Source: Luidia sarsii
Lineage: Eukaryota; Echinodermata; Asteroidea; Paxillosida; Luidiidae
Length of the DNA stretch: 64,000 nt
Direction: 5' to 3'
NCBI GenBank assembly: GCA_949987565.1
Contig: OX465115.1
Span: 4,562,873-4,626,872 of the forward strand
This document shows, piece by piece, positions 1 through 12,300 of the stretch. A model generated the notes under the pieces. It was not told the DNA's origin. It ran no database searches and saw only the letters and a program-made list of their open reading frames with translations. How positions within the stretch are numbered: position 1 is the stretch's first letter; each line of letters starts with the position of its first letter. Both the position numbers and the translations under genes were made by a program.

Positions 1-159
1 TATTCAGAATTGCTCTCCGCAATGGAGATTTCCATTTCCGCAAGCATCAGCCGCAAATAATTATTATTTTAGTGAACTCGTCACCAGTAAATGGCGTCAT
101 TGTCAGGCGAAGCATTTTGTTTGTCCCCCATGCTCGGTAAAAAAAAAAAAAAAAAATCT

Positions 160-526
160 TTAAAGGCCCTATACAACATTTGTAAATGTCAAACGATTGC
201 CACAGTTTGTGTGTTAAACCATAAAACACCCAAAAAAGCAATACTGCGAAGGTTTTAGCTCAGAAAATGGTAATCTTAAAAAATATAGAAAATTGCACAA
301 AAAAAAGGCACGGTTTACGCACCGTTCATAGTGTAAGAAATAGTTTATTACTCGCGAGTAATAAACTATTTATCGATGTTTGAGTGAAGATTTCTCGAGA
401 GGTACAGCATCCCAGACCGTAAAATTTCAACATGAGGATTCTATCATGACCATTTGCAAACTGTGTAAATTAGAAGGAAATCTGTTGACATCGATGTTTC
501 CCGGTCTTCCCAATTTTGGCCTTTAA
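160..526 (+). mobile_element. TTAA-flanked MITE, copy a
   Basis: This is a 367-bp non-autonomous element. It starts TTAAAGGCCCTATACAACAT and ends GGCCTTTAA, so the termini are inverted and both flanked by TTAA, as for piggyBac-type insertions. The centre holds the palindrome AATAGTTTATTACTCGCGAG and its mirror. Related copies lie at 3193-3512, 21652-21876 and 29475-29842. No coding capacity is seen. The piggyBac assignment is inference from the TTAA ends only. Confidence 0.6.
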
Positions 527-2357
527 ATGAATGGAAATTTACCGTATACAGATTCTGAATGTAGAAAGAAAGGGAAATCACATAATTTTTTTTTATATAG
601 TGTAGCCGAGTCTTAGTTGGGAACAGAAGGTGTTTCTTTTAATCGGAAACAAAACTAGCCCAAAGTGGTCACAATCAAGTTACAGCAAATCCATTCGATT
701 TTGTTGACTTCGTTTGTCTGGAAAGAAGTTCGGATGTTTAAGACACATTGCATTTTTTTTCCAGTTTTATTTTAGTGTGCATTGTCAGTGAAATACACGC
801 ATAGGCCTATATATGTTGTGAAATAATTGTACACTGGGTTTTTTTTTTCTGCTACACTTGACACGAAAATCGACGAGAACTTGTTTTTCTCGGTCTCCGC
901 AAGTAATAAAGGTCACTCCTCAATCTTACAGTCTAGATTCCTTGTTGTCCTTCCTATCTGGAGAAATAATTATGGTTATTAGATTCGATGGCACTCTTAT
1001 TCAATTGACGACATAGCTCTCCTTTTTTTAATCAACGTTCTGCGTGCGTGCAGTGTCCATCTCTACAGACAATGGAGGCGGCGATTCCTCGGACAAACTT
1101 GACTGTCTATATCACGTCTACCCATTCTGATAAAGCGCTGCGCGTACGTGTTTACCGAAAGGACCATCCTTCCTTACATAAAGTACCGAGCGCACATTCG
1201 ATAACACGCTGAAGAGATACCAGTGAGCAATGACTTTTTATCTAAGCGATGATCGCGCAAACATGGGGATTACAGGGTGAGCTACACCGGTTTCTACTCA
1301 AGATTTTTCAAGACGACGATAACCGAGCCGATCGGTCGACCGGCGTGGGCTAGCTGCGGTACATCAGCGTGATCTGATACTCGATCGACCTCCTCGTGAT
1401 TAGTGGCTGCTAATGTCGGAGAATGCCAGCCAGTGGCGGGTTTCCTTATTGTTTTCACAGGATGTGAAAGGCCACCATTACCATAAACGCGCGCTATTGG
1501 CTCCTTTTTACCCAAACACGGTGAATATCATTCATGATAATTTTGCTCACCGATGATCTTTAGTACACGCTTATGGTGTAGTATACACTAGTTACATTAT
1601 GTAGGCCTATAATACACAAATGTATACTGTACGTGCACATACACATGTACACCATACATGTACTCAAATCGAGATGTCTGTGGGAAAGTGGAATGACTAT
1701 CTTCTTTTGTTTTAATGTATGTTGGTTCTATGAATGACATCCATTATTTATTTAACTATTTCATTGTAAATTGATTTATCAAATTAGTGTTTGATTTATT
1801 TATATATATCTCTCCCTGTAACTGGCATTTCGTTTGCTGTTGGATGAGATTGATAAATAAGAAATAATAATAATAATAATTCACCATACGTAGACAAAAT
1901 GCAACAAATAGCGCGCCTTTATGCTAATGATGTCCTTTCCCGTCCTGGGAAAAAAATACGCTGATGGGTTCAATCTGGGCTTGGGATGGGTGAGTGGATG
2001 AAGGGGGCAATCGGTTACTATATAATTATAGTATTTATCAAAGGCAGTATGAAAGAGGACAAAATCACAAAATAATAGAAAGGGGGAAAACTATTTGTAA
2101 TTAATTATGTCATCTTTAATGAGGGTAAGCTCCGTCAGTGCGGTGCACTGCTTTCCATAGAGGGCCTCAATTAAAATACCACCAATAAAATGTTAATTAA
2201 AAACTTTAAAACACAGCACACACAAATTCTGAAGTGAAGTTACATGATTGAATACAAAACAAAATAAATCACGTACATAAATCAAGTTTAGAATTCAAAA
2301 GTCTGCAAACAAACAAATATACATATATTAGATTAGATAGACCTTGAGGTAGACCTT
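527..2357. other. upstream intergenic DNA, no gene recognised
   Basis: No open frame here resembles a known protein. The stretch has AT-rich simple tracts (AAT repeats near 1866-1880), short TACATG tracts near 1620-1670, and no recognisable exon or RNA gene. Confidence 0.5.
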
Positions 2358-2768
2358 AAAGGCCGCCGCACACGACAGCTATCTGCTGAGCAAAACATTC
2401 TCTCGAGGTCGTTAGCTCAGCACGTAGCTCTCGTGTGTGCTGAACTTTTGTTGAGATTTCTGCCTCAAGAGGCCGTGAGACCAATATCTATCCTGTTTGA
2501 TTTTTTTTCGCCTCTCGTGATGGACGAAAACTCATCGTGTGCGGCGACTTGATCTACGTGCTGAGCCAAAAAAACATAGCAACTGGCCAATGAAAGCGCA
2601 CGCCCTATTCACGTGGTTGCCAAAATCAATCAGGATAGATATTGGTCTCACGGCCTCTTGAGGCAGAAATCTCACCAAAAGTTCAGCGCACACGGTGAGC
2701 TACGTGCTGAGCTAACGACCTCGAGAGAATGTTTGCTCAGCAGATAGCTCTCGTGTGCGGCAGCCTGT
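2358..2768. mobile_element. foldback element
   Basis: Two arms of about 140 bp are inverted around a short spacer. The left arm runs from GCCGCACACGACAGCTATCT to CAATATCTATCCTG (to about 2490). The right arm runs from CAGGATAGATATTGGTCTCA (about 2631) to the GTGTGCGGCAGCCTGT end. Arm identity is high with a few substitutions. No open frame is seen. The structure fits a foldback-type MITE. Confidence 0.6.
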
Positions 2769-2784
2769 TGAGCAGTCACACACT

Positions 2785-2900
2785 TATTGAATGAGATTTG
2801 AAGGTTTTTATGGTGAGAATAGCAGGAGTAGGTTTGCGGTGACAGCATGTAAAATATCTCTTTTGTTAGTCTCACAAACCGCAAACCTACTCCTTCACAC
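2785..2900. repeat. Penelope-type pLTR fragment
   Basis: The stretch GAAGGTTTTTATGGTGAGAA followed by AGGAGTAGGTTTGCGGTGAC matches the pLTR-like ends of the Penelope-like remnant at 39031-40757 and the fragment at 11113-11442. A short inverted copy (CAAACCGCAAACCTACTCC) follows. Only a fragment is present. Confidence 0.45.
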
Positions 2901-3192
2901 GCTTACTGTTAATGGGATGAGATCGTGTTTCTACATCAGCACAGTTTGCCAAGAAATTATAGCAGCCAATTAATTCTCCGAGTTTAGGATATGTGCCTTA
3001 ATATGCTTTTAAAAAACTGACAAGTGTAGGCAAGATTTTTTTTAAAGGCTGGCGGGCATGGACGAGAGACAAACTTGGATGATTATTTGAGAGGGTAGTA
3101 TCCAAGGAAAGGGCAGGGGTTAGGGTGGGGATTAATTAGTAAGAGAAAATAAAAAAAAGGCAAAGAATCAACGAGAAAATTGTCCACATAAT

Positions 3193-3512
3193 TATTTCCT
3201 TTTAATTTGCACAGTTTGTATAGATGGTCATGGTAGAATCCTCATGTTGAAATCTTACGGTCTGGGATGCTGGACTTCTCGAGAAATCTTCACTCAAACA
3301 TCGCCAAGTAGTTAATTACTCGCGAGTAATCAATTATTTCTAACGGTACAGAACGGTGCGTAAACCGTGACGGTAATTTGCCTTCTTCGACTTTCCCAGA
3401 TTACCCTCTGAGCTAAAACCTTCGCAGGATTTCTTTTTTGGGAATGTTTAATGGTTTAGCACACAAACTGTGGCAATTTTTTACTTTTACCAATGTTGCA
3501 TAGGGCCTTTAA
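3193..3512 (-). mobile_element. TTAA-flanked MITE, copy b
   Basis: This is the reverse complement of the element at 160-526. It has the same central palindrome (AATTACTCGCGAGTAATCAA), the same internal CAGACCGTAAGATTTCAACA sequence on the minus strand, and the end CCTTTAA at 3505-3512. The left end is truncated. It lies about 100 bp upstream of the M13 peptidase start codon, so it could contribute promoter or 5' UTR sequence. Confidence 0.5.
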
Positions 3513-3618
3513 ATGTTAGAATATTGCAAGCGTATACTTTCTCTGCTGAGACAATTTTTGATGGGGGTGTGGGGTTATACGTGAAACGTAACTACTGGCT
3601 TTTGACAGGTAAACCAAG

Positions 3619-3757
3619 ATGGATAACCAACACCAGTCGGGCTCCAAGGTACAGCTAGCCATGGCGGAAGAGGCGTCCGTCAAGAAGGCCAGCAAAGTCC
3701 CCATGATATTGGTGGCGCTCTTCGCTGCCATCTCCCTGGCTCTCGTCATAACGACGG
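3619..3757 (+). CDS. M13 peptidase exon 1 (start, cytosolic tail, anchor)
   Basis: The exon encodes residues 1-46, starting [18 protein letters not shown] and ending in the hydrophobic run [19 protein letters not shown]. The donor is GTAAGC (phase 1). An in-frame ATG at codon 15 is an alternative start. The first ATG is chosen because it follows CCAAG with A at -3 and gives a normal 27-residue cytosolic tail before the anchor. Confidence 0.88.
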
Positions 3758-6700
3758 GTAAGCGACCGTACCTGCACTCACTCATCAAATATTTGAACAG
3801 TAGTCTACGGGTGCCTCTAGCTAACGGAGTTAGCCACTTCGGGCTTGTTTGTTATTCGGCTTGAGGCTTGTACACGGTAGACTATGGAAGTTACTGCCTA
3901 GCGGCTGTAGCCACTTCCCATAGACTTGTGTGTTATTTGGTGTGGGGCTTCTACACTGTAGTCTATGGAAGCCACTAGCTAGCGGCTCTAGCCACTTCCC
4001 ATAGGCTTGTGTGTTATTTGGTGTGGGGCTTCTACACTGTAGTCTATGGAAGCCACTAGCTAGCGGCTGTAGCCACTTCCCATAGGATTGTGTGCTAGGC
4101 CTATTTGGTGTGGGGCTTCTACACTGTAGTCTATGGAAGCCACTAGCTATAGCGGCTATAGCCACTTCCCATAGGCGTGTGTGTTAGGCCTATTTGGTGT
4201 GCCGGCTTCTACACTGTAGTTTATGGAAGCCACTAGCTATAGCGGCTGTAGCCACTTCCCATAGCATTGTGTGCTAGTTGGTGTGGTGCTTCTGCCCATC
4301 ATTCTATGGAAATTGAATGTCTATGGAATAAGTGCATAATAATAGGCCTAGTATAACAACGCATGCCATCAATTTCAGCACATAAAATAAACAAGGTCTC
4401 ATCAGAGGTCTATGGATCAGAAAGGCTGATTTTCGTCGTCGATTTCTCCAACTCTTGCATGCAGTCGTCTTCGCCCTGCAGAAGAAGGACGTCTCGGCCG
4501 AACTGGAGGAGTTGAAGGGGACGAAGCCAGATGACGGCCTGTGCACCAAGGAGCAGTGCTTCAGCTCAGGTGATGCCAACTCCGGGCCTTTCATTTCGTT
4601 CTTTCTAGCATCTATTTCAACGTTGCTATGCAATTATGTTACACAATTATGATTACACTGCATTATGTTAATCGGTGTGCAACCAGACAAAAGATATCGA
4701 CGTACAACAAGTGTAATTTTTATATAAGATCCGTTAACCAAAGATCCTATGGTGTGTGAAGCGCGTAAGATAACCTACTCCTGCCAGATCACACGCATCC
4801 GGATGAAACTTTTGGGGCGTGGAAAGATTGGCTTTGAATGTGGGTGTTTTTGTAGTGTTCAATGGGAGCTCAATTTTAGTGTTCTGCAACCATAGAAATA
4901 CGTAATGTATTCTGCATTATGGCCATTTTCGAAATGAAGGCTTAGGCTCGGGCTTAGGCTTCGGTCATAATAATTATATCTTACTCGTTATAATATCACA
5001 GGCATCTAAAAACATGCGTTTGGCCCCAGTTTCTTGGTGAATACCTCTGTACCTATCAAGCCAACAAACCTTCAAATTCGGAAACAAACCACAACCTGGA
5101 TTTTCAGGTTTTGTCAGACGGAGACGAAGCCTGAGCCCGAGCCTAAGCCTTCATTTCGAAAACGGCCTAAGTCAGGCCGCAGCCAACGAATTCGGACACG
5201 GCCAAACTCTTGAGGGCGCACTATAGAGCCGTCTGTCTTTACTCTGTGGTCTTACCTCGACACCGTCGTCTGCATGCTTGAACAAGTTGAAGTGAAGTTG
5301 ACAGGAAAAAAAGGCCAGATTTGTCTAGTTTGGGGGCTGGTGGAGACTCCTGCGGTCGTTTCGAGGTGCAGGCTTATGATTTGTGCTCTCTCCCCCTGCC
5401 GCCACCACCAGCCTTCGTGTACTTGGACAGCCTGGACACGTCCAAGAACCCGTGCGATAACTTCTTCGAGTACGCGTGCAGCGGGTGGACGGAGCGCTAC
5501 CAGGTGCCCGCAGACCGGACCAGCTTCTCCGCCTTCACCGTGCTCAGAGACGATCTGTCCGACAAGCTCAAAGGTGAGAGAGCCGTCCGGCCCGTGGCCG
5601 TGCCGGACTCGAAGTCGATGTAAATTGGTACAAAATCAAAGTTATCCGCTAGCAATGTTGCAAACAAATTCAAATTGCTATGCGGCTTTCTGATACTGAT
5701 AATTATAAGTCCTTCTTTTGTGTTCACTCCTCCACACTTCTCTATTTGATCTAAAGAATATATTTTTGGTCGGAATGTTGAGTGGGTAGTTTCAGAGAAA
5801 TCAGTGGGGATTGCCTTGGTGACTGAATGGCATACTCGGCGCGCGCGTGCAGCTAGCATAGCGGCATGCGACAAGTAAGGAACGATCACAATGCATGCTG
5901 CATTCGTGCGCAGAGTTTGCCGAGTTTGCTTAGTGGCAACTTCCCCTGGACCAGGACTTGAACCCGAGACCTCTGGGTGTTGATACTTATTTGTGATCCT
6001 GGCTGTTAGCACTTTTTAACATCTGGAAGATGCTGAATGAATGCAGAATGCTCACTTGTTTACATGCTGTGTACTAATTGTTTGACGGGCTGTTGATTTC
6101 CACGGGCAGATCTGATCGAGCTTGAGCCTAAAGACACCGACCCCGAGTGCTATCAGAAGGTGAAAGATGACTACGAGTCCTGCCGTGACCTCGGTAAGAT
6201 ATCTACTCGGCAATGTGACTTTAAATCCCTGTGCTGCTGTAGCCAGTGTTTAGAGCGATCTGTTGTTTGTATGTGAATGAAAGCGGGCGCTTGATCCCTG
6301 GAGATGTACGGCAGTGAATGGTTGAATTGCTTCTGACTGGCGCCCCCACCCCGGCGAAGATAAGGGCCCAATTTCATAGAGCCGCGTGAAAATCTGCTAA
6401 GCAGGAAAAGTCTTCCTCGTGTAAGCAAGGATTAACAAGCTGCCCTGCAATGTGATGTCCATTGCTTTTGACTTGTATTCCACTTTTCTTTACTTAGCGT
6501 GAAACAAAAGTGAAGTTTTGGTTGGCAAGGGGATCCTGTGGTCCATGAGTTTTTGCGCTTAAGCACATTTTGGCGCTTAAGCGGCGCTATGAAATTGGCC
6601 CTAGTTGGCAATTTGGGAAGCCCACCATCTAAGGGCTGGATAGGTCAGATGAGCGCTGGTACACAATACCAGAGGTCTCGGGTTCAAGCCCCGGTCCAGT

Positions 6701-8661
6701 CAGTTTTCTGTGCCATTTTGTTTTTAAATTGTTAAAAATGGTTGAAAAAGTTCCCAGTCCGGTTTTTCTTTTTTTCTTTTCTTAACAAAGGATGGATTAT
6801 TAAGAGCACTGGTACGTTAATCCAGAGGTCTCTTGTTCAAGTCCCGGTCCATTCAAAGTTTTCTTTTTTCTTTGCCAATTCTCTCAATTTGGTCAAAAGT
6901 TCCCACTCAGCTTTTCCTTTAGAAAAGATATAATGAGTCGAGACATAACTAGTAATGACTACTTCCTTAAAAAAAAACCCGTCTCGGACTGCAGATACGA
7001 TAAATAGTCTGGGAGCCGCTCCCTTGACTGATGTCCTGGCCTCCGTCGGAGGCTGGCCCGTGCTCGGGGCGAGCCCGGGAGGAGGCTGGAACCAGACGGC
7101 CTTTGACTTTGAGTCCCTATGGGCCCAGCTGCGGGGGACGTATGACGTGGACATGATTGCGGCCACCGGCGTGTGGCCGGATCCGTACAACAAAAACAAA
7201 TACATGCTGGAGGTGAGTAGCGGCACCTTCTTCTTACGTTAGGCCAAGTAAAAGAAAATTATTAGTTTCTCATCCTAACTTTTTGATGAAAGGAGGATGT
7301 GGGCATTTTTTTTTCTTGTCTTTTTTCAAAACAATCTATTTCCCTAAAGATGGGTAGTCTAATTTTTTCAGTCGTTTTAGAGTACAGTAGGATATGTAGG
7401 CTGTGCATGCGCAAGATTCAATGGCTGGAAATAGTGAAAATCAATCAAAATGTTTGTTTTTTTTCATTTTATTTTTAAAAAAATGAAAATTTACCGGTAT
7501 GCGGCAGCAAAAAAAAAAATACGGGCGGGGATGAGAAACTTATAATTGTTTTTACTTGGCCTCATTGACAGGACTCGACATTCAGAAAAAAATGTACAAG
7601 ACAACACTATACACAGTGAAAGGAATACCATGAGAAAATGCTGTTTACTTGTACAGGTCAAAGTCAAAGTTAAATTTGATTTTCTTCATGGTGCCCCTCC
7701 CCCCCCCCCAAAAAAAAAAAAAAAAAAAAAAAATTTAGACAGCTGGTCCAGTGCAGTTACAATCGGCACTCGACCGACGCTGAAATCACCAGACTCGGTC
7801 CACGGTCTAGTGGATGCTTCCAGCCCTGATTGAACTCCTGCGGTGCTGCTGTTGTTTCTCCAGGGGCAGCAACATGTCATGCAGTTGGTTATTACGGTGG
7901 CCACCACTCTCAATACGACATGGAAATAACCATTACGCCCGACCCTAATCATGGCCATGACATTGACTAGGACAGCGATGATTTGAGATTCTTGAAGCAG
8001 ATACTAACCCCACGACCCCATGCGATTCATTCTTGTTGTGATCGTATCACATCGTGATAGATGTCACTCCTCAGTGGATGCTAATATGCATGGGAAGAAA
8101 TTAGGAGCCGAATGACAGTTTGATACGCGTTTTCCCTATTCTCATTCAATTTGAGGTGGAGTGATATACAAAAATGTTGCAGACTGCTTACTGACTAAAA
8201 TTACCAAAATGCAAACTTCAAAATTTAGTGGGCCTGACGTTTTGATCCTAGGAGGACCTTTCTCAAAGGCATCAAAAGGTCCTGCTAGGATCAAAAGGTC
8301 CTCCTAGGATCAAAACGTCAGGCTCACTAAATTTTCAATTTGAGGTGAACGATTTGATTTGAGTGAACAAAATTTTTTTTATTACATTTTTTTCTGTGTT
8401 TTAAGTTTCTGTGTTATGTTTATTTCAGGCATATACACCGCAGTTTGTTGTTCCCGAGTTTGACACCGCGAAGAGACACCAGGAAAGCAGAAAGTCATTG
8501 GTAGGAGACCTTGGACCAATTCCTTACAAATCCTTCCTGAGCCTAAAGTCACATCTTTCCAGTGTCTGTCATGGCTTCCTGAGTTCACAGCACAAACCAC
8601 TCGTCTGAATGTTGTCATCTTTTGGCAGACGGGCAGGCAGGCAGGCAGGCAGGCGGGCGGG

Positions 8662-8737
<76 letters not shown>

Positions 8738-8786
8738 CGGGCGGGCGGGCGGGAAGGCAGGCAGGCAGGCGGGCAGGCAGGCAGGG

Positions 8787-8862
<76 letters not shown>

Positions 8863-9134
8863 CGGGTAGGCGGGCGGGCGGGCAGGCAGGGCAGGCAGGC
8901 GGGCGGGCGGGCGGGCGGGCGGGCGGGCGGGCAGGCAGGCAGGGCGGGCGGGCGGGCGGGCGGGCAGGCAGGCAGGGCAGGCGGGCGGGCAGGCGGGCGG
9001 GCGGGCGGGCGGGCGGGCAGGCAGGCGGGGCAGGCGGGCGGGGGGGCGGGCGGGCGGGCGGGCGGGCGGGCGGGCGGGCGGGCGGGCGGGCGGGCGGGCG
9101 GGCGGGCGGGCGGGCGGGCGGGCGGGCGGGCGGG

Positions 9135-9226
<92 letters not shown>

Positions 9227-9240
9227 GCAGGGCAGGGTGG

Positions 9241-9336
<96 letters not shown>

Positions 9337-12300
9337 GCAGGCAGGCAGGCAGGGCAGGCAGGCAGGCAGGCAGGCAGGGCAGGGCAGGCAGGCAGGGCAG
9401 GCAGGCAGGCAGGCAGACAGACATGCATCGATGCTTGGATGAAGTAACCATGAAGCCAAATGATGCTTAAGACAACTGGCTAAAAGTGTGTTTGTCTTGT
9501 CTCGCTAATAAATGATACCAGAAACGTCATCCATATCCTTTCAGATCGACGAACGTGAGGAGGTGCAGGATTACGGGGTCAATCTGCTGCTACAGGCAGA
9601 ATATTCCAAGGTATACCCTTTCGAGGAATTTTTCCTTTTCCCCTTCTGTCAGTCGTGTATACTATCAACCATTAGACAGCTTGCCGTTTCGATCCTAGCA
9701 GGACGTTTCTCAAAGTTCGTGTTAGGATTGAAAGGGGAGATCCAATAGAATTTTGAAATTTGTCATTTTTTTTCATTGAAGTAAGTAAGTGAACACTAAT
9801 TTTTCCCTTGCTTTGCGGTGATATCCTGAAGAAAGATTATTTTTGTAGTGGGAACAGCCCTACTATGTTTTTTTTTTTTTTTTTTCAGGAACGCGAGGCT
9901 TATCTGCAGTATCTGGTGGCTATCGCAATGGAACTGGGAGCTGTCGAAGCAACGGCCACCGAAGACATGACCAACCTCATTGAGTTTGAGACGGCCATGG
10001 CCAACGTAAGACCGGCGTAGCATTGGCCGCCTTTAACCTCTTGGTGGCAGCAGACACGCCAATCTGCCGGCCACTGTGGTTGCAGCGCACTAAACTCAAT
10101 CCAAGATGGCTCCGCCGAGCTGATTATCGTATAAAGTGTGGACCCTCAACTTCTTTTTTAATAAAGGGTCGTTGGATTTAGATAAACTGATATCTCGTTA
10201 AATAAGTGAAGCTTAAGACACTGCACGGGTTCAATGTTCAATTTCAATGTCTGTAATTTTGGAACATTATGAGGCTTCAAATGTGGCCCTATGTTGCTGT
10301 GGAAGTTGAGGGATGCTATCCAATAATCCTTGCAGAAATTTGGCTTTGGAAGACGACACATTTTGGGGGTGTTTTTTTTTTTTCAGGGGTAATTAGCAGA
10401 AAATCCAATCAGCTAGCAACACCAAAATTGAAAAGAAAATGAGAGACGATGGCTCAATCTACAATTTGGAGTATATTTACAAGACGTGGGAAGATCCATG
10501 TTTGGCTCGAATTACCGTACTAGATTTCTCCCGTCGCAAAATGAAAACTTGCTGTTGCTACAGAAAACTGAAGCTGGAGGAATCCAGCACACTGAATGAA
10601 ATGATTCCTTTGAAAGTTTCTTTCCAAGATGTGATCCTCATAGGGCCTCTGAACGCCTCTGACCGAGTTGCATTCCATGTTCTTTCGAGTCAGTCTTCCG
10701 ACCTTTTGTATCACTTTTTGACAGCTGACGGTGGTCCATACCGACTACTACACAACCAATGACACCTTGCAGTCCATTGGGATGGGCGTGGTAAGTCAAC
10801 CTTCTCCTGCACTCCATCGACATTCTGATGCTATCCTGTACCTCTATAAGGCAAATATACGGCCCACCATGGAATACTGCTCTCATATTTGGGGGCTGGT
10901 GCATCTGCCTGTCACTTGTCCCTGTTGGATCGGGTGCAGAGACTTGGAGCTTGGGTCGTCACTGCCTAGCCCATCGTAGGACGGTGGCCACCATGTCCAA
11001 CCACCTGAGCTGTGCTGCCCTCTATGGCGGCCAGTATGCTGGGCTTAAGGTCACGGGGTCAAGTTCCCGTCCAGTCAGGTTTTTGTCCGCTAATTTTCAC
11101 ATCAAATGCGATCTGAAGGTTTCCATGGTGAGGATGGCAGAAGGAGTAGGTTTGCGGCGACACCATGTGAAATTTCTCCTCTGTGAGCATGTGTGGTTCT
11201 GAAAAGAACCGGAGGAACTTGTAGCGACTCCTTTAACATTTGCGCCGGAATAGACAGGACACCAGTTTATCAGCTTTCACTGGTGGCCTGCACAGTATAT
11301 GCAGCATGTCCATCTCCACTCTCTCCTGAAGACGATCAGAGCACACTGTTCGAAACGTCGAGTTCCTCCGGTCCTTTTCAGAACCACACCTACTCACAAA
11401 AGGGAAATTGTACATGGTGTCACTGCAAGCCTACAGGTACTCCTTCTTTAATTTTCACATCAAGATGCCATGCACGCGAGCTGTCCGTCCTCTTACTTAC
11501 CCATTCAGATTGACTCGTTGTTCCGGGCACCGGGCAAAGCACTGAGCACTTGGTGTTTATCATGTCGAGTAAGGGCATAATCTCATCGAGATACATTCTC
11601 CTCGATGCAAACATGTTACATCTATGATGCAACGCGATACCTGCCGCTATACATTATTCGAATCCACCACACGACCCCGACCAGCTCGGGTGGTCAAGTG
11701 GTTAAGACGTCTGTACTAGAAAATCGGGAGTCGCGGGTTCGAATCCCGCCCGTGCTGCCTGAAATATTTGTATCAGGCACCGGGCACTGATGAGCACTCA
11801 GTGTTTATCACGTCGAGTAAGGGCAGACCTTTATTGAATCTTTATTCTAGGTTGACTGGACAAAGTTTTACAAAGCCATGATGCCAGCGAGTGTCAATCC
11901 GCCGGTGACCCAAGATGAGCCCATCCTGAACTACAGACCGAATTACATCAGCAATGTCACCACGTGGCTTGCTACCCAGGATGACAGGTAAGCACATCTA
12001 TTCTGTGTATGTGCGCGTCGGTGATCGATCCGTTCCGAGTTCAGTTATCAGAGAGTTTTCGCACGCGAACGGATGCGCGTACGCATTATTACGATATTAT
12101 TATACGATAGATTAGCTATCCAATCCCCGGTTGTTTTTAGACACAAAACACGAAACACATACAACACATGTTACACGTACTCGGCATATCAGTTGGTAGG
12201 AGGTAAGGACCTCTAAGTAATTATTATATCAGTTTATACATTGGTGGGCCTGACATTTCGATCCTAGCAGGACCTTTCTCAAAGGCAGAGTTGCCTCTGC

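Noticed and set aside
8382..9470. Long proline/cysteine- and glycine/arginine-repeat open frames on both strands
   Set aside because: They come from the GGCA/GGCG microsatellite within intron 6 of the M13 gene.
11690..11757. Functional tRNA gene
   Set aside because: The fold is good, but the acceptor stem has a mismatch, and the sequence has a SINE tail with further relatives in the window.
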